A stretch of DNA of 64,000 bases from Streptomyces fulvorobeus (GTDB lineage: Bacteria > Actinomycetota > Actinomycetes > Streptomycetales > Streptomycetaceae): positions 3,782,001 to 3,846,000 of the forward strand of contig NZ_BLWC01000001.1 of NCBI RefSeq assembly GCF_013167895.1, read 5' to 3'. The notes under the pieces were generated by a model. The model was given only the letters and a program-made list of their open reading frames with translations, was not told the origin of the DNA and did no database searches. Shown here one piece after another: positions 37,773-48,106 of this stretch (position 1 is the first letter of the stretch; the number at the start of each line of letters is the position of its first letter). Made by a program: the position numbers and the translations under genes.

Positions 37773-38795
37773 ATGCTGATCGCTCAGCGTCCGTCGTTGA
37801 CCGAAGAGGTCGTCGACGAGTTCCGCTCCCGGTTCGTGATCGAGCCGCTGGAGCCGGGCTTCGGTTACACCCTCGGAAACTCCCTGCGCCGGACCCTTCT
37901 CTCCTCGATCCCGGGTGCGGCCGTCACGTCCATCCGCATCGACGGTGTCCTGCACGAGTTCACCACCGTGCCGGGCGTCAAGGAAGACGTCACCGACCTC
38001 ATCCTCAACATCAAGCAGCTCGTCGTCTCCTCGGAGCACGACGAGCCCGTCGTGATGTACCTGCGCAAGCAGGGTCCCGGCCTGGTCACCGCCGCTGACA
38101 TCGCCCCGCCGGCCGGTGTCGAGGTCCACAACCCGGACCTCGTCCTGGCCACGCTGAACGGCAAGGGCAAGCTGGAGATGGAGCTGACCGTCGAGCGCGG
38201 TCGCGGCTACGTCTCCGCCGTCCAGAACAAGCAGGCGGGCCAGGAGATCGGCCGGATTCCGGTCGACTCCATCTACTCCCCGGTGCTCAAGGTCACGTAC
38301 AAGGTCGAGGCGACCCGTGTCGAGCAGCGCACCGACTTCGACAAGCTGATCGTCGACGTCGAGACCAAGCAGGCCATGCGTCCCCGTGACGCCATGGCGT
38401 CGGCCGGCAAGACCCTGGTCGAGCTGTTCGGCCTGGCGCGCGAGCTCAACATCGACGCCGAGGGCATCGACATGGGCCCCTCGCCGACGGACGCCGCGCT
38501 CGCCGCCGATCTGGCGCTGCCGATCGAGGAGCTTGAGCTCACGGTCCGCTCGTACAACTGCCTCAAGCGCGAGGGCATCCACTCCGTGGGTGAGCTGGTG
38601 GCCCGTTCCGAGGCCGATCTGCTCGACATCCGCAACTTCGGCGCGAAGTCGATCGACGAGGTCAAGGCGAAGCTGGCCGGCATGGGCCTCGCGCTCAAGG
38701 ACTCGCCTCCCGGCTTCGACCCGACCGCCGCGGCTGACGCGTTCGGCGCGGACGACGACGCGGACGCCGGTTTCGTGGAGACCGAGCAGTACTGA
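37773..38795 (+). CDS. rpoA: DNA-directed RNA polymerase subunit alpha
   Basis: A 340-residue alpha subunit. The N-terminal assembly domain ([20 protein letters not shown]) is followed by a linker and the C-terminal DNA-binding domain (helix-hairpin-helix; [17 protein letters not shown]), then an acidic tail. It lies between rpsK and rplQ; rpsD, present here in many other bacteria, is absent, as is usual in Streptomyces. Confidence 0.98.
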   Translation: MLIAQRPSLTEEVVDEFRSRFVIEPLEPGFGYTLGNSLRRTLLSSIPGAAVTSIRIDGVLHEFTTVPGVKEDVTDLILNIKQLVVSSEHDEPVVMYLRKQGPGLVTAADIAPPAGVEVHNPDLVLATLNGKGKLEMELTVERGRGYVSAVQNKQAGQEIGRIPVDSIYSPVLKVTYKVEATRVEQRTDFDKLIVDVETKQAMRPRDAMASAGKTLVELFGLARELNIDAEGIDMGPSPTDAALAADLALPIEELELTVRSYNCLKREGIHSVGELVARSEADLLDIRNFGAKSIDEVKAKLAGMGLALKDSPPGFDPTAAADAFGADDDADAGFVETEQY

Positions 38796-38977
38796 GCCGC
38801 CTCCGGCGGGGGTGTCCGGGTCTTCGGGCGCCCCTTGCCGGGTGAGGCTGCGTCCTCGCACGACGGACGGACCTGATCCCGTCCGTACGGCACCTGATTT
38901 CTTCCGCGGGGCATCCGCCTCGCGGGAACTGACACCGGTACCTGATACGGCCGGTGCAGCACACAAGGAGAAAAACC

Positions 38978-39508
38978 ATGCCTCAGCCCGCCAAGGGTGC
39001 CCGTCTGGGCGGCAGCGCTGCGCACGAGAAGCTTCTTCTCATCAACCTCGCGAAGTCGCTGTTCGAGCACGGCCGCATCACGACGACCGAGGCCAAGGCC
39101 CGCCGCCTGCGCCCCGTCGCCGAGCGTTTCATCACCAAGGCGAAGAAGGGCGACATCCACAACCGTCGCCTGGTGCTGCAGTCGATCACGGACAAGGGCA
39201 TCGTGCACACGCTCTTCACCGAGATCGCGCCGCGGTACGAGAACCGCCCCGGTGGTTACACCCGCATCACCAAGATCGGCAACCGTCGTGGCGACAACGC
39301 CCCGATGGCGGTCATCGAGCTGGTCGAGGCGCTGACCGTGGCCCAGCAGGCCACCGGTGAGGCCGAGGCCGCGACGAAGCGTGCGGTCAAGGAGGACTCC
39401 GCCAAGGAGGACTCCGCCACGAAGGACGAGGCCCCGGCCGAGTCCGCCGAGGACGCCAAGCCGGCCGCCGAGGCCGACGCCGAGTCCAAGGACGCGAAGG
39501 ACGCCTGA
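38978..39508 (+). CDS. rplQ: 50S ribosomal protein L17
   Basis: A 176-residue protein. The L17 core (about residues 1-118; [22 protein letters not shown]) is followed by an extension of more than 50 residues rich in Glu, Ala, Lys and Asp with a short internal repeat (K-E-D-S-A twice). E. coli L17 is 127 residues; the acidic tail is a known actinobacterial feature. The ATG at 38978 follows aaggag. Confidence 0.97.
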   Translation: MPQPAKGARLGGSAAHEKLLLINLAKSLFEHGRITTTEAKARRLRPVAERFITKAKKGDIHNRRLVLQSITDKGIVHTLFTEIAPRYENRPGGYTRITKIGNRRGDNAPMAVIELVEALTVAQQATGEAEAATKRAVKEDSAKEDSATKDEAPAESAEDAKPAAEADAESKDAKDA

Positions 39509-39526
39509 GCGTTCTGAGACCACTGG

Positions 39527-39565
39527 ACGGGCCCGCATCACCCTTCGGGGCGGTGCGGGCCCGTT
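39527..39565 (+). terminator. Terminator after rplQ
   Basis: An 11-bp stem (acgggcccgca / tgcgggcccgt) extended inward, followed by tct. It ends the rpoA-rplQ unit 18 bases after the stop, though truA begins only 22 bases later. Confidence 0.78.
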
Positions 39566-39586
39566 CTGCTGCGAGAGGTTGCGCGG

Positions 39587-40441
39587 GTGAGTGACGAGGT
39601 GGAGCCCGGTTGTGTCCGGGTACGGCTGGACCTGTCGTACGACGGGAAGGACTTCTCCGGCTGGGCGAAGCAGACCAGCAGGCGCACGGTGCAGGGTGAG
39701 ATCGAGGACGCGCTGAGGACCGTGACCCGGTCCTCGCGCACGTACGACCTGACCGTCGCCGGGCGGACCGATGCCGGGGTGCACGCCCGGGGGCAGGTCG
39801 CGCACGTCGATCTGCCGGCCGGGGTGTGGGCCGAGCACGAGGAGAAGCTGCTGCGGCGCATGGCCGGGCGGATGCCGCAGGACGTACGGATCTGGCGGGC
39901 CGCCGAGGCGCCGCCCGGGTTCAACGCGCGGTTCTCCGCGCTGTGGCGGCGTTACGCGTACCGGGTCGCGGACCGGCCGGGCGGGGTGGACCCGCTGCTG
40001 CGTGGCCATGTCCTGTGGCACGACAGGCCGTTGGACGTGGACGCGATGAACGAGGCGGCCGCGCCCATGGTCGGCGAGCACGACTTCGCGGCGTACTGCA
40101 AGAAGCGGGAGGGCGCGACGACCATCCGCACGCTCCAGGAGCTGAGCTGGGTACGGGACGAGGTGTCCGGGGTGATGACGGCGACCGTGCGGGCCGACGC
40201 GTTCTGCCACAACATGGTGCGGGCCCTCATCGGGGCGGCGCTGTTCGTGGGGGACGGGCGGCGTCCCGCCGACTGGCCCGCCGCGGTCCTGGCGGCGCGG
40301 GTGCGGGACCCCGCCGTGCACGTGGTCAGGCCGCACGGGCTGACGCTCGAGGAGGTGGCCTACCCCGCCGACGCGTTGCTGGCCGCGCGGGCCGTGGAGG
40401 CCCGCAACGTACGGACGCTGCCCGGGGGCGCGTGCTGCTGA
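39587..40441 (+). CDS. truA: tRNA pseudouridine(38-40) synthase
   Basis: A 284-residue enzyme that isomerises uridines at positions 38-40 of the anticodon arm. The catalytic Asp62 is in the signature G-R-T-D-A-G-V-H-A. The N-terminal [11 protein letters not shown] and the [11 protein letters not shown] segment near residue 205 are standard. GTG start. Situated after rplQ as in many bacteria; convergent with the next gene. Confidence 0.95.
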   Translation: MSDEVEPGCVRVRLDLSYDGKDFSGWAKQTSRRTVQGEIEDALRTVTRSSRTYDLTVAGRTDAGVHARGQVAHVDLPAGVWAEHEEKLLRRMAGRMPQDVRIWRAAEAPPGFNARFSALWRRYAYRVADRPGGVDPLLRGHVLWHDRPLDVDAMNEAAAPMVGEHDFAAYCKKREGATTIRTLQELSWVRDEVSGVMTATVRADAFCHNMVRALIGAALFVGDGRRPADWPAAVLAARVRDPAVHVVRPHGLTLEEVAYPADALLAARAVEARNVRTLPGGACC

Positions 40442-40456
40442 GCCGCCGGGCGGGGG

Positions 40457-41311
40457 TTACGAGACGGGCAGGCCGGCCGCCGCCGACGCCTGGACCTCGC
40501 CGCGGTGGTGGATCTGGCGGAACGTGAAGTTCGTCAGGTCGTCGCCGACCGCGAAGACGTCGCTGTCCGCCCTGGTGACGTTCCTGCCGTCCGTGAAGCC
40601 GCCCACGGTGAAGTAGGCGTAACGGCCGTAGGAGTTGGCGGTGCGGCGGCAGACCGCCCCGCCGCGGCAGAAGGTGGGGACGCCCGCCCCGCTCAGGGAG
40701 GCGATACCCCCCGAAGCCTGCTGCGCCGCCTTCCTGGCCCGCTCCTCGGTGCCGAAGACGGCGAGGCCCACCGTCACCGCCACGCCGTCCTTGCGGTAGG
40801 TGGCGCGGATGACCTGCTCGCAGCCGTGGGCGGCGAGGATCGAGCCGAGCGCGCCCTGGGTCGTTCCCGCGCAGGAGCGGGTCTGCGCCGTCGCGCCCTT
40901 GGTGTGCACGCGGTCGCCCATGGTCAGGCGCTTGCCGGGGAAGAAGGCTTCGGCGGTGACCGGTGCCTTGTCCTTCCCGGCGTCGGCGATGTACTCCCTC
41001 GGGTCCGGCGGGGGCGGCGGGGCCACCGAGGAGAACGAGGGCTCGGGCGCCGAGGACTCCGAGGGCAGCTCCCCGGGCGCGGGCAGCTCACCCGCGTTCT
41101 TCTCCGAGCGGGCCGGGCTGTCGCCACGGTCGGCCGTGATCACGGCCGTGGCCACGATCGCGGTGACCGCCGCGGTGGCCAGCACGCCGCCGCCGGCCAT
41201 CAGCCACTTCCGCCGCCTGCCGCGTGCGGCGGACTCCTCGGCCAGTGCCGCCCAGTCCGGCGTGTGACCGCCCCCCGGCCCCCACGAGGGCCCCCCTTGA
41301 CCAAAGCTCAT
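40457..41311 (-). CDS. Membrane-anchored extracytoplasmic protein of unknown function
   Basis: A 284-residue protein. A Gly-rich N-terminal cytoplasmic segment of about 35 residues ends in R-G-R-R-R-K; then comes one transmembrane helix (about 36-58, A-G-G-G-V-L-A-T-A-A-V-T-A-I-V-A-T-A-V), a Pro/Ser/Glu-rich linker (60-100), and a folded outer domain of about 180 residues. The outer domain has four cysteines (R-S-C-A-G, H-G-C-E-Q, F-C-R-G-G, V-C-R-R), suggesting two disulfides. I do not recognise a family with a known activity. It starts divergently from the ABC-F gene, about 65 bases apart. Confidence 0.75.
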   Translation of the reverse strand: MSFGQGGPSWGPGGGHTPDWAALAEESAARGRRRKWLMAGGGVLATAAVTAIVATAVITADRGDSPARSEKNAGELPAPGELPSESSAPEPSFSSVAPPPPPDPREYIADAGKDKAPVTAEAFFPGKRLTMGDRVHTKGATAQTRSCAGTTQGALGSILAAHGCEQVIRATYRKDGVAVTVGLAVFGTEERARKAAQQASGGIASLSGAGVPTFCRGGAVCRRTANSYGRYAYFTVGGFTDGRNVTRADSDVFAVGDDLTNFTFRQIHHRGEVQASAAAGLPVS

Positions 41312-41378
41312 GCGGCGAATCCTAGACCGCGGCGAAACCGGTTGGGCCAGGGCTTGGCGGGCCGTGACAATGCTGGGT

Positions 41379-43001
41379 ATGGGACATCTTGAAGCAGGGC
41401 ACCTGGAGTACTACCTACCGGACGGGCGGGTGCTGCTCGGCGATGCTTCGTTCCGGGTCGCGGACGGCGCCGTCGTCGCTCTCGTCGGGGCGAACGGCGC
41501 GGGCAAGACGACGCTGCTGCGGCTGCTGGCCGGTGAGCTCCAGCCGCACGGCGGGTCGGTGTCGGTGAGCGGCGGGCTGGGGGTGATGGCCCAGTTCGTG
41601 GGGTCGGTACGGGACGAGCGGACCGTGCGGGACCTGCTGGTCTCCGTGGCGCAGCCCAGCATCAGGAACGCGGCGAAGGCGGTCGACGACGCCGAGCGGC
41701 TGATCCTCACGGTCGACGACGAGGCGGCGCAGATGGCGTACGCGCAGGCGCTCAGCGACTGGGCCGAGGTGCGGGGGTACGAGGCCGAGACCCTGTGGGA
41801 CATGTGCACCGTCGCCGCGCTCGGCGTCCCGTACGAGAAGGCCCAGTGGCGTGAGCTGCGCACCCTCAGTGGCGGTGAGCAGAAGCGGCTGGTGCTTGAG
41901 GCGCTGCTCCGGGGGCCCGACGAGGTGCTGCTGCTGGACGAGCCGGACAACTATCTGGACGTGCCGGGCAAGCGGTGGCTGGAGGCCAGGCTCAAGGAGA
42001 CCCGTAAGACGGTGCTCTTCGTCTCCCACGACCGGGAACTGCTGTCGCGGGCGGCGGAGAAGATCGTGAGCGTGGAGCCGAGCCCCGCCGGGTCGGACGT
42101 CTGGGTGCACGGCGGCGGCTTCGCCACCTACCACGCGGCGCGCAAGGAGCGGTTCGCCCGCTTCGAGGAGCTCCTGCGGCGCTGGGAGGAGGAGCACGCC
42201 CGGCTGAAGGCGCTCGTCCTGCGGATGCGGCAGCAGGCGGCGAACAGCCCGGACATGGCCAACCGGTACCACGCGATGCAGACCCGCTTCAGGAAGTTCG
42301 AGGAGGCGGGCCCGCCGCCGGAGCCGCCGCGCGAGCAGGACATCAGGATGCGGCTGCGCGGAGGGCGGACCGGGGTGCGGGCGGTGACCTGCAAGAACCT
42401 GGAGCTGACCGGTCTGATGAAACCGTTCGACCTGGAGATCTTCTACGGGGAGCGGGTCGCCGTCCTCGGGTCCAACGGGTCGGGGAAGTCCCACTTCCTG
42501 CGGCTGCTGGCCGGCGACACCTCGGTGGCGCACACGGGGGAGTGGAAGCTCGGGGCGCGGGTCGTGCCGGGCCACTTCGCGCAGACGCACGCGCATCCGG
42601 AGCTGCTGGGACACACGCTGGTCGAGATCCTGTGGACCGAGCACGCCAGGGACCGGGGCGGGGCGATGTCGGTGCTGCGGCGGTACGAGATGGAGCGGCA
42701 GGGGGACCAGCTGTTCGAGAAGCTGTCGGGCGGGCAGCAGGCGCGGTTCCAGATCCTGCTGCTGGAGCTGGCGGGGACGACGGCGCTGCTGCTGGACGAG
42801 CCGACGGACAACCTGGACCTAGAGTCGGCCGAGGCCCTCCAGGACGGGCTGGAGACGTACGACGGCACGGTGATGGCGGTCACGCACGACCGGTGGTTCG
42901 CGAAGTCCTTCGACCGGTATCTGGTCTTCGGGTCGGACGGGGTGGTGCGGGAGACGGCGGAGCCGGTGTGGGACGAGCGGCGGGTGGAGCGGGAGCGGTG
43001 A
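41379..43001 (+). CDS. ABC-F family ATP-binding protein
   Basis: About 540 residues with two ABC ATPase domains and no transmembrane helices, so an ABC-F protein: such proteins act on the ribosome as translation factors or, in some lineages, give resistance to ribosome-targeting antibiotics. Domain 1 has G-A-N-G-A-G-K-T-T, L-S-G-G-E-Q-K-R and L-L-L-D-E-P-D-N-Y-L-D; domain 2 has G-S-N-G-S-G-K-S-H, L-S-G-G-Q-Q-A-R and L-L-L-D-E-P-T-D-N-L-D. The charged inter-domain linker is around residues 235-315. The ATG at 41379 is preferred (M-G-H-L-E-A-G-H-L-E-Y), but an ATG at 41370 and GTG at 41364 are also in frame and none has a strong ribosome binding site. Target unknown. Confidence 0.85.
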   Translation: MGHLEAGHLEYYLPDGRVLLGDASFRVADGAVVALVGANGAGKTTLLRLLAGELQPHGGSVSVSGGLGVMAQFVGSVRDERTVRDLLVSVAQPSIRNAAKAVDDAERLILTVDDEAAQMAYAQALSDWAEVRGYEAETLWDMCTVAALGVPYEKAQWRELRTLSGGEQKRLVLEALLRGPDEVLLLDEPDNYLDVPGKRWLEARLKETRKTVLFVSHDRELLSRAAEKIVSVEPSPAGSDVWVHGGGFATYHAARKERFARFEELLRRWEEEHARLKALVLRMRQQAANSPDMANRYHAMQTRFRKFEEAGPPPEPPREQDIRMRLRGGRTGVRAVTCKNLELTGLMKPFDLEIFYGERVAVLGSNGSGKSHFLRLLAGDTSVAHTGEWKLGARVVPGHFAQTHAHPELLGHTLVEILWTEHARDRGGAMSVLRRYEMERQGDQLFEKLSGGQQARFQILLLELAGTTALLLDEPTDNLDLESAEALQDGLETYDGTVMAVTHDRWFAKSFDRYLVFGSDGVVRETAEPVWDERRVERER

Positions 43002-43341
43002 CGGGTGCGGGGCGGGCCGGCCGGTCGCGGGGGCGCTGGGCTTCCGGCCCCCGCCCGGAGCGCCGGCCGGGCTGATGAGGGTCCTCGGGGGTGGGAAATC
43101 AGGGGGTTCGTGGCGTTCGTGGGGGCTGTTTTGACCCGCGTGGGGGCTCACCGGTATTCTTCGGGTTTGTTATGCGTATTGGCTTGGTCGTTCTCACGCG
43201 AGGGGCCCTTACGCCGGTCCACCGGGCCGATGACCAGCGACAGGTACTCGGGTTGCGTCCCCGCAGCGCCGTCAAGGCTGGTGTGATCGTCCGGGTGGCC
43301 TTGTCAGGACTCCATTCACTGAAGAAGCGAAGGCTACGACC
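43002..43341 (+). other. ABC-F to rplM intergenic region
   Basis: 340 bases holding the strong rplM promoter (43131-43160) and a leader of about 175 bases. The leader can form a stem around ggccc/gggcc (43204-43231). No gene is supported; overlapping open frames have no ribosome binding sites. Confidence 0.5.
43131..43160 (+). promoter_or_regulatory. Probable rplM-rpsI promoter
   Basis: TTGACC (43131-43136), an 18-base spacer and TATTCT (43155-43160): a strong vegetative-type promoter about 180 bases upstream of rplM. Confidence 0.62.
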
Positions 43342-43784
43342 GTGCGTACGTACAGCCCCAAGCCCGGAGATGTGACGCGCCAGTGGCACATCATTGACGC
43401 CGAGGACATCGTCCTCGGCCGTCTGGCCACCACGGCTGCGAACCTCCTTCGCGGCAAGCACAAGGCGATCTACGCCCCCACATGGACATGGGCGACTTCG
43501 TCATCATCATCAACGCCGAGAAGGTTCACCTCTCCGGCAACAAGAAGACCCAGAAGATGGCGTACCGCCACTCCGGTTTCCCGGGCGGTCTCCGTTCCGT
43601 GCGTTACGACGAGCTGCTCTCCAAGAACCCGGAGAAGGCTGTCGAGAAGGCCATCAAGGGCATGATCCCCAAGAACACCCTGGGCCGTCAGATGCTCTCG
43701 AAGCTCAAGGTCTACGCGGGTGACCAGCACCCGCACGGCGCGCAGCAGCCGGTCCCGTTCGAGATCACCCAGGTCGCGCAGTAG
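43342..43784 (+). CDS. rplM: 50S ribosomal protein L13 (apparent -1 frameshift)
   Basis: L13 is an early-assembly 23S rRNA protein. The GTG at 43342 opens [15 protein letters not shown], and the frame is normal to K-A-I-Y-A-P (codon 46). There the DNA has five C residues (43475-43479) where six are needed to read A-P-H-M-D-M-G-D. The rest, including the signature I-I-N-A-E-K-V-H and K-L-K-V-Y-A-G, is complete in the -1 frame to the stop at 43784. With one C added the protein is 147 residues, the family length. Probably a homopolymer sequencing error, as in rpsK. Confidence 0.9.
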
Positions 43785-43828
43785 TTCCGGCCTCCCCCTA
43801 AGACGTACAGAAAGATCTGAGGAGAATC

Positions 43829-44365
43829 GTGGCCGAGACCACTGTTGAGACGACCACCGACGACACGGCGGGCACCGAGGGCGAAGAGGTTTTCGCCGAG
43901 GTGACCACCTTCGAGTCCGAGGTGCCCGTCGAGGGCGAGTACACGTCCGAGTCGCTGGCGGGCCGCTTCGGCGACCCGCAGCCCGCGGCCGGCCTGGGCC
44001 GTCGCAAGAACGCCATCGCCCGCGTCCGGATCGTTCCGGGCACCGGCAAGTGGAAGATCAACGGTCGCACCCTTGAGGACTACTTCCCCAACAAGGTGCA
44101 CCAGCAGGAAGTCAACGAGCCCTTCAAGGTGCTCGAGCTCGACGGCCGTTACGACGTCGTCGCCCGCATCTCGGGTGGCGGGGTCTCCGGCCAGGCCGGC
44201 GCCCTGCGCCTCGGCGTGGCCCGCTCGCTGAACGAGGCGGACGTGGACAACAACCGCGCCACGCTGAAGAAGGCCGGCTTCCTCTGCCGTGACGACCGCG
44301 CGGTCGAGCGCAAGAAGGCCGGTCTCAAGAAGGCCCGTAAGGCCCCGCAGTACAGCAAGCGCTAA
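43829..44365 (+). CDS. rpsI: 30S ribosomal protein S9
   Basis: A 178-residue GTG-start protein whose C-terminal K-R tail reaches the P-site tRNA (ends Q-Y-S-K-R). The S9 core begins at [12 protein letters not shown] (residue 56). The preceding 55 residues form an acidic Glu/Thr-rich extension absent from E. coli S9 (130 residues) but found in actinobacteria. Follows rplM by 44 bases. Confidence 0.97.
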   Translation: MAETTVETTTDDTAGTEGEEVFAEVTTFESEVPVEGEYTSESLAGRFGDPQPAAGLGRRKNAIARVRIVPGTGKWKINGRTLEDYFPNKVHQQEVNEPFKVLELDGRYDVVARISGGGVSGQAGALRLGVARSLNEADVDNNRATLKKAGFLCRDDRAVERKKAGLKKARKAPQYSKR

Positions 44366-44392
44366 ACCGCCTGCTCGTCAGCGTTACCCGTT

Positions 44393-44432
44393 CGCCCCGG
44401 CGGCACACTCCGTGCCGCTGGGGCGTTCGTTT
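44393..44432 (+). terminator. Terminator after rpsI
   Basis: cgccccggcggcac pairs with gtgccgctggggcg (one mismatch), followed by ttcgttt. Located 28 bases after rpsI. Confidence 0.8.
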
Positions 44433-44605
44433 ATCAGCCCTCGCGGGCGTATAACGGCATAAGACGTTCGGACGTCGAAACGTTCACAGGGCCGAGGGCC
44501 GGGCCCTTCGTCGCGCGGTGGTCGCGTCGGCATGCCCTGGACGGCCCCTGTTTTCTTGTTTTTTGGCTTGTGTTTGTGGTTTCGGAGCAATCTCGGAGGA
44601 CACCA

Positions 44606-45964
44606 GTGGGACGACTCTTCGGCACGGACGGCGTACGCGGCGTCGCCAACGCGGATCTGACGGCTGAGCTCGCGCTCGGGCTGTCGGTCGCGGCGGCGCA
44701 CGTACTCGCCGAGGCGGGGACCTTCCAGGGCCACCGGCCGACGGCCGTGGTGGGCCGCGACCCGCGCGCGTCCGGAGAGTTCCTCGAAGCCGCCGTGGTG
44801 GCCGGTCTCGCGAGCGCGGGCGTCGACGTCCTGCGGGTCGGTGTGCTGCCCACCCCCGCCGTGGCGTACCTCACCGGCGTGCTCGGAGCCGACATCGGCG
44901 TGATGCTGTCCGCCAGTCACAACGCGATGCCGGACAACGGGGTCAAGTTCTTCGCGCGCGGCGGCCACAAGCTCGCCGACGAGCTGGAGGACCGGATCGA
45001 GACGGTCTACGAGCAGCACCGCACGGGTGAGCCGTGGGCGCGTCCCACCGGCGCCGGAGTGGGCCGGGTCAGTGACTACGCCGAGGGCTTCGACCGGTAC
45101 GTCGCCCACCTGATCGCCGTACTGCCCAACCGGCTCGACGGGCTGAAGGTCGTCCTGGACGAGGCGCACGGCGCCGCCGCCCGGGTCTCGCCCGAGGCGT
45201 TCGCGCGGGCCGGCGCCGAGGTCGTCACCATCGGCGCGGAGCCGGACGGGCTGAACATCAACGACGGTTGCGGCTCCACCCACCTGGGTCTGCTGCGTGC
45301 CGCGGTCGTGGAGCACGGCGCCGATCTCGGCATCGCGCACGACGGCGACGCCGACCGCTGCCTGGCCGTGGACGCGGCGGGCGAGGAGATCGACGGCGAC
45401 CAGATCCTGGCCGTGCTCGCCCTCGCCATGCGGGAGGCGGGACAGCTGCGCAAGGACACCGTCGTCGGCACGGTCATGTCGAACCTCGGCTTCAAGATGG
45501 CGATGGAGCGCGAGGGCATCACGCTCGTCCAGACCGGTGTCGGCGACCGCTACGTCCTGGAGTCCATGAAGGCCGAGGGCTTCGCGCTGGGCGGCGAGCA
45601 GTCCGGCCACGTCATCGTCCTCGACCACGCGACGACCGGCGACGGCACGCTGACCGGCCTGATGCTGGCGGCCAGGGTCGCCGCCACCGGCCGTACGCTC
45701 GCCGACCTGGCCGGTGTCATGCAGCGCCTCCCCCAGGTGCTCATCAACGTGCCGGACGTCGACAAGTCCCGGGTGAACACCTCCTCCGAGCTGGCCACCG
45801 CGGTCGCGGAGGCGGAGCGCGAACTCGGCGCCACCGGGCGCGTGCTGCTGCGGCAGTCGGGCACCGAGCCGCTCGTCCGGGTCATGGTCGAGGCCGCTGA
45901 CATCGAGCAGGCGCGTGCCGTCGCCGGCCGGCTGGCCGACGTGGTGAAGTCCGTCCTGGGGTGA
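44606..45964 (+). CDS. glmM: Phosphoglucosamine mutase
   Basis: A 452-residue enzyme converting glucosamine-6-phosphate to glucosamine-1-phosphate for UDP-GlcNAc. The phosphorylated Ser104 lies in S-A-S-H-N. The metal-binding loop D-G-D-A-D-R and the sugar-specificity loop G-G-E-Q-S-G-H are intact, as is the C-terminal phosphate loop [11 protein letters not shown]. The GTG at 44606 has ggagga upstream and gives the family start (V-G-R-L-F-G-T-D-G). glmS, the preceding pathway step, is 2.1 kb downstream. Confidence 0.97.
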   Translation: MGRLFGTDGVRGVANADLTAELALGLSVAAAHVLAEAGTFQGHRPTAVVGRDPRASGEFLEAAVVAGLASAGVDVLRVGVLPTPAVAYLTGVLGADIGVMLSASHNAMPDNGVKFFARGGHKLADELEDRIETVYEQHRTGEPWARPTGAGVGRVSDYAEGFDRYVAHLIAVLPNRLDGLKVVLDEAHGAAARVSPEAFARAGAEVVTIGAEPDGLNINDGCGSTHLGLLRAAVVEHGADLGIAHDGDADRCLAVDAAGEEIDGDQILAVLALAMREAGQLRKDTVVGTVMSNLGFKMAMEREGITLVQTGVGDRYVLESMKAEGFALGGEQSGHVIVLDHATTGDGTLTGLMLAARVAATGRTLADLAGVMQRLPQVLINVPDVDKSRVNTSSELATAVAEAERELGATGRVLLRQSGTEPLVRVMVEAADIEQARAVAGRLADVVKSVLG

Positions 45965-45971
45965 CGCCCCG

Positions 45972-46934
45972 TCACCTGCCGCCGGACGGAACCGGTTTCG
46001 ACGCGGCCGTCCGGCGGCGGTGGGTGGCCCACAGGCCCTTCTGGACCAGCAGGGTCAGGGTGCCCGCGAGCACGATGCCGCCGAGGTTCGCCAGCAACTG
46101 GCCGGCTGAGCCCCACATCTGGCCGTAGTCCTCGTAACTGAACGCCACGGCCGCGTTGGCCGCCGCCGGGACCGTCGTCACCGAGATCGCCACGCCGATC
46201 AGCGCCCCGGACTTCGCCGAGGTGAGCGAGAGCGTCCCGGCGACGCCCGCGAGGAACGCCACCACGAACGACATCCAGTCCGGCTGCCAGATGAACGCCG
46301 TGTTGGGCCGCCGGCCCTCGACCATCGAGCGGGTGAACAGGTCGAAGGCGTCCATCAGCCAGGCGAATCCGGCGGTCATGACCATCGCCACCGCGAAGCC
46401 GCCGATCAGGGCGGACAGCGAGCGCCACACCAGGCGCGGGGCGCGCTGCACCAGCGCCGTGCAGATCCCCGCCAGCGGGCCGAACTCCGGGCCGACCGCC
46501 ATCGCGCCCACGATCAGGATCGCGTTGTCGAGCATCACACCGCAGGCCGCGAGCATCGTGGCGACGGCGAGGAACGCCAGATACGTGACGCTGAGCGTCG
46601 ACTCCTCGTGGGTGGCCTCCGACAGCTCCTCCCACAGCACCGCGTCCGCACCGTCACCCGGCGCGTCCTGCTCGGCCTGGTCGGCGTGCGAGGAGAGCGT
46701 CAGATCCACGTTGTCCACGGTGATCGAGCCGCAGCTGTCGATGCCCAGATCGCGCAGGGTGCCGATCAGCTCGTCACCCGCCTCGCGCGCCACGTCGCAG
46801 AGCACCACGTCGCCCACCGGACTGCGCGCCGCGCCGGTCAGCACCGCGAGGTGGGCGGTGCCGACGGTCCCCTCCAGGAGGCGCACCACCTCCTCCGAGC
46901 GGTCGGTGGGGACGATCAGGCGCAGATGCAGCAC
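45972..46934 (-). CDS. DUF389 family membrane protein
   Basis: A 320-residue protein of the DUF389 (TIGR00341-like) family. The N-terminal 90 residues form a soluble, ACT-like domain (L-H-L-R-L-I-V-P-T-D-R-S-E-E-V). About six transmembrane helices follow, with the family segment N-A-I-L-I-V-G-A-M-A-V-G-P-E-F-G-P-L near residues 145-162. The function of the family is unknown; a role in transport or stress is often suggested without proof. The GTG at 46934 has ggga upstream. Encoded 19 bases after coaA on the same strand, so probably co-transcribed. Confidence 0.82.
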   Translation of the reverse strand: MLHLRLIVPTDRSEEVVRLLEGTVGTAHLAVLTGAARSPVGDVVLCDVAREAGDELIGTLRDLGIDSCGSITVDNVDLTLSSHADQAEQDAPGDGADAVLWEELSEATHEESTLSVTYLAFLAVATMLAACGVMLDNAILIVGAMAVGPEFGPLAGICTALVQRAPRLVWRSLSALIGGFAVAMVMTAGFAWLMDAFDLFTRSMVEGRRPNTAFIWQPDWMSFVVAFLAGVAGTLSLTSAKSGALIGVAISVTTVPAAANAAVAFSYEDYGQMWGSAGQLLANLGGIVLAGTLTLLVQKGLWATHRRRTAASKPVPSGGR

Positions 46935-46953
46935 GGGGGGACTCCCGGAAGGG

Positions 46954-47949
46954 TCAGAGTTTACGCAGGGACAGGCGCTGGACCTTGTGGTCGGGGCCCT
47001 TGCGCAGCACCAGGGTGGCACGGCCCCGGGTGGGCGCTACGTTCTCCAGCAGATTGGGCTTGTTGACGGTCCGCCACATCGTGCGCGCGTAGTCCATGGC
47101 CTCCTCCTCGGAGACCTGGGTGTACTTGCGGAAGTACGAGGACGGGTCCTGGAACGCCGTCTCGCGGAGCTGGCGGAAGCGGCTGAGGTACCAGGTCTCG
47201 ATGTCCTCGGCCCGGGCGTCGACGTACACGCTGAAGTCGAAGTAGTCGGCGAGCCCGACCCTGGTCCGGCCGTCCTTGCCGGGAAGCGCCGGCTGGAGCA
47301 CGTTCAGCCCCTCGACGATCAGGATGTCCGGGCGGCGTACGGTCAGCCGCTCGTCCGGCACGATGTCGTAGATCAGGTGTGAGTAGACGGGCGCGGTCAC
47401 CTCGTCCTTGCCCGCCTTGATGTCGGCGACGAAACGGGTCAGGGCCCTGCGGTCGTACGACTCGGGGAACCCCTTGCGTGACATGAGGCCGCGCGCCTGG
47501 AGCTCCTTCATCGGCAGCAGGAAGCCGTCCGTGGTCACCAGTTCGACCCGGGGGTGTTCGGGCCAGCGGGCCAGGAGCGCCTGGAGGATACGGGCGCTGG
47601 TGGACTTGCCGACGGCGACGCTGCCCGCGACCCCTATGACGAAGGGGGTGCCGCGCTGCGCCCCGTGGCCGTTGCCCGCGTCGCCGAGGAAGGTGTTCAG
47701 GGCGCCGCGCAGACCCGAGGTGGCCTGGACGTACAGGTTGAGGAGCCGGGAGAGCGGCAGGTAGACGTCGCGGACCTCGTCGAGGTCGATGACGTCGCCG
47801 AGGCCGCGCAGCCGCTCCACCTCCCCGGCGGTCAGGGGCAGTGGAGTCTTGTCGCGCAGGGCGCTCCACTCGGCCCGTGACAGGTCGACGTAGGGCGTCG
47901 GCGCGTGCTCGGTGCGACGGTGGGTGCCCCGTGCCGGCGAAGTGATCAC
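46954..47949 (-). CDS. coaA: Pantothenate kinase type I
   Basis: A 331-residue P-loop kinase catalysing the first and rate-limiting step of coenzyme A synthesis, pantothenate to 4'-phosphopantothenate. Walker A is [12 protein letters not shown], about residue 110. Other CoaA segments are V-T-T-D-G-F-L and Y-S-H-L-I-Y-D-I, and R-K-G-F-P-E-S-Y-D. The GTG at 47949 is chosen for length; the frame is open further upstream. Divergent from glmS with a 157-base gap. Confidence 0.94.
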   Translation of the reverse strand: MITSPARGTHRRTEHAPTPYVDLSRAEWSALRDKTPLPLTAGEVERLRGLGDVIDLDEVRDVYLPLSRLLNLYVQATSGLRGALNTFLGDAGNGHGAQRGTPFVIGVAGSVAVGKSTSARILQALLARWPEHPRVELVTTDGFLLPMKELQARGLMSRKGFPESYDRRALTRFVADIKAGKDEVTAPVYSHLIYDIVPDERLTVRRPDILIVEGLNVLQPALPGKDGRTRVGLADYFDFSVYVDARAEDIETWYLSRFRQLRETAFQDPSSYFRKYTQVSEEEAMDYARTMWRTVNKPNLLENVAPTRGRATLVLRKGPDHKVQRLSLRKL

Positions 47950-48106
47950 GGGCTCATTGTCGCGGGAGTTGCCACCGCGTGGGGGGTGGGTTCGGTCACG
48001 TGGGTCCCGCACGGGGCCGTGCGCGACGGGGTCGGCGGCGCCGCGTCCCACGCCCACCCTCTCCGTAACCCCGGAAACCCGCGTCCCGCCGCCTTATGGT
48101 GCCGCT

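Noticed and set aside
41379..43001. Antibiotic resistance function for the ABC-F protein
   Set aside because: No biosynthetic cluster nearby and the location is a conserved core region; a general translation role is at least as likely.
48001..48106. glmS riboswitch/ribozyme upstream of glmS
   Set aside because: The short coaA-glmS gap lacks the ribozyme's conserved core; this element belongs mainly to Firmicutes.
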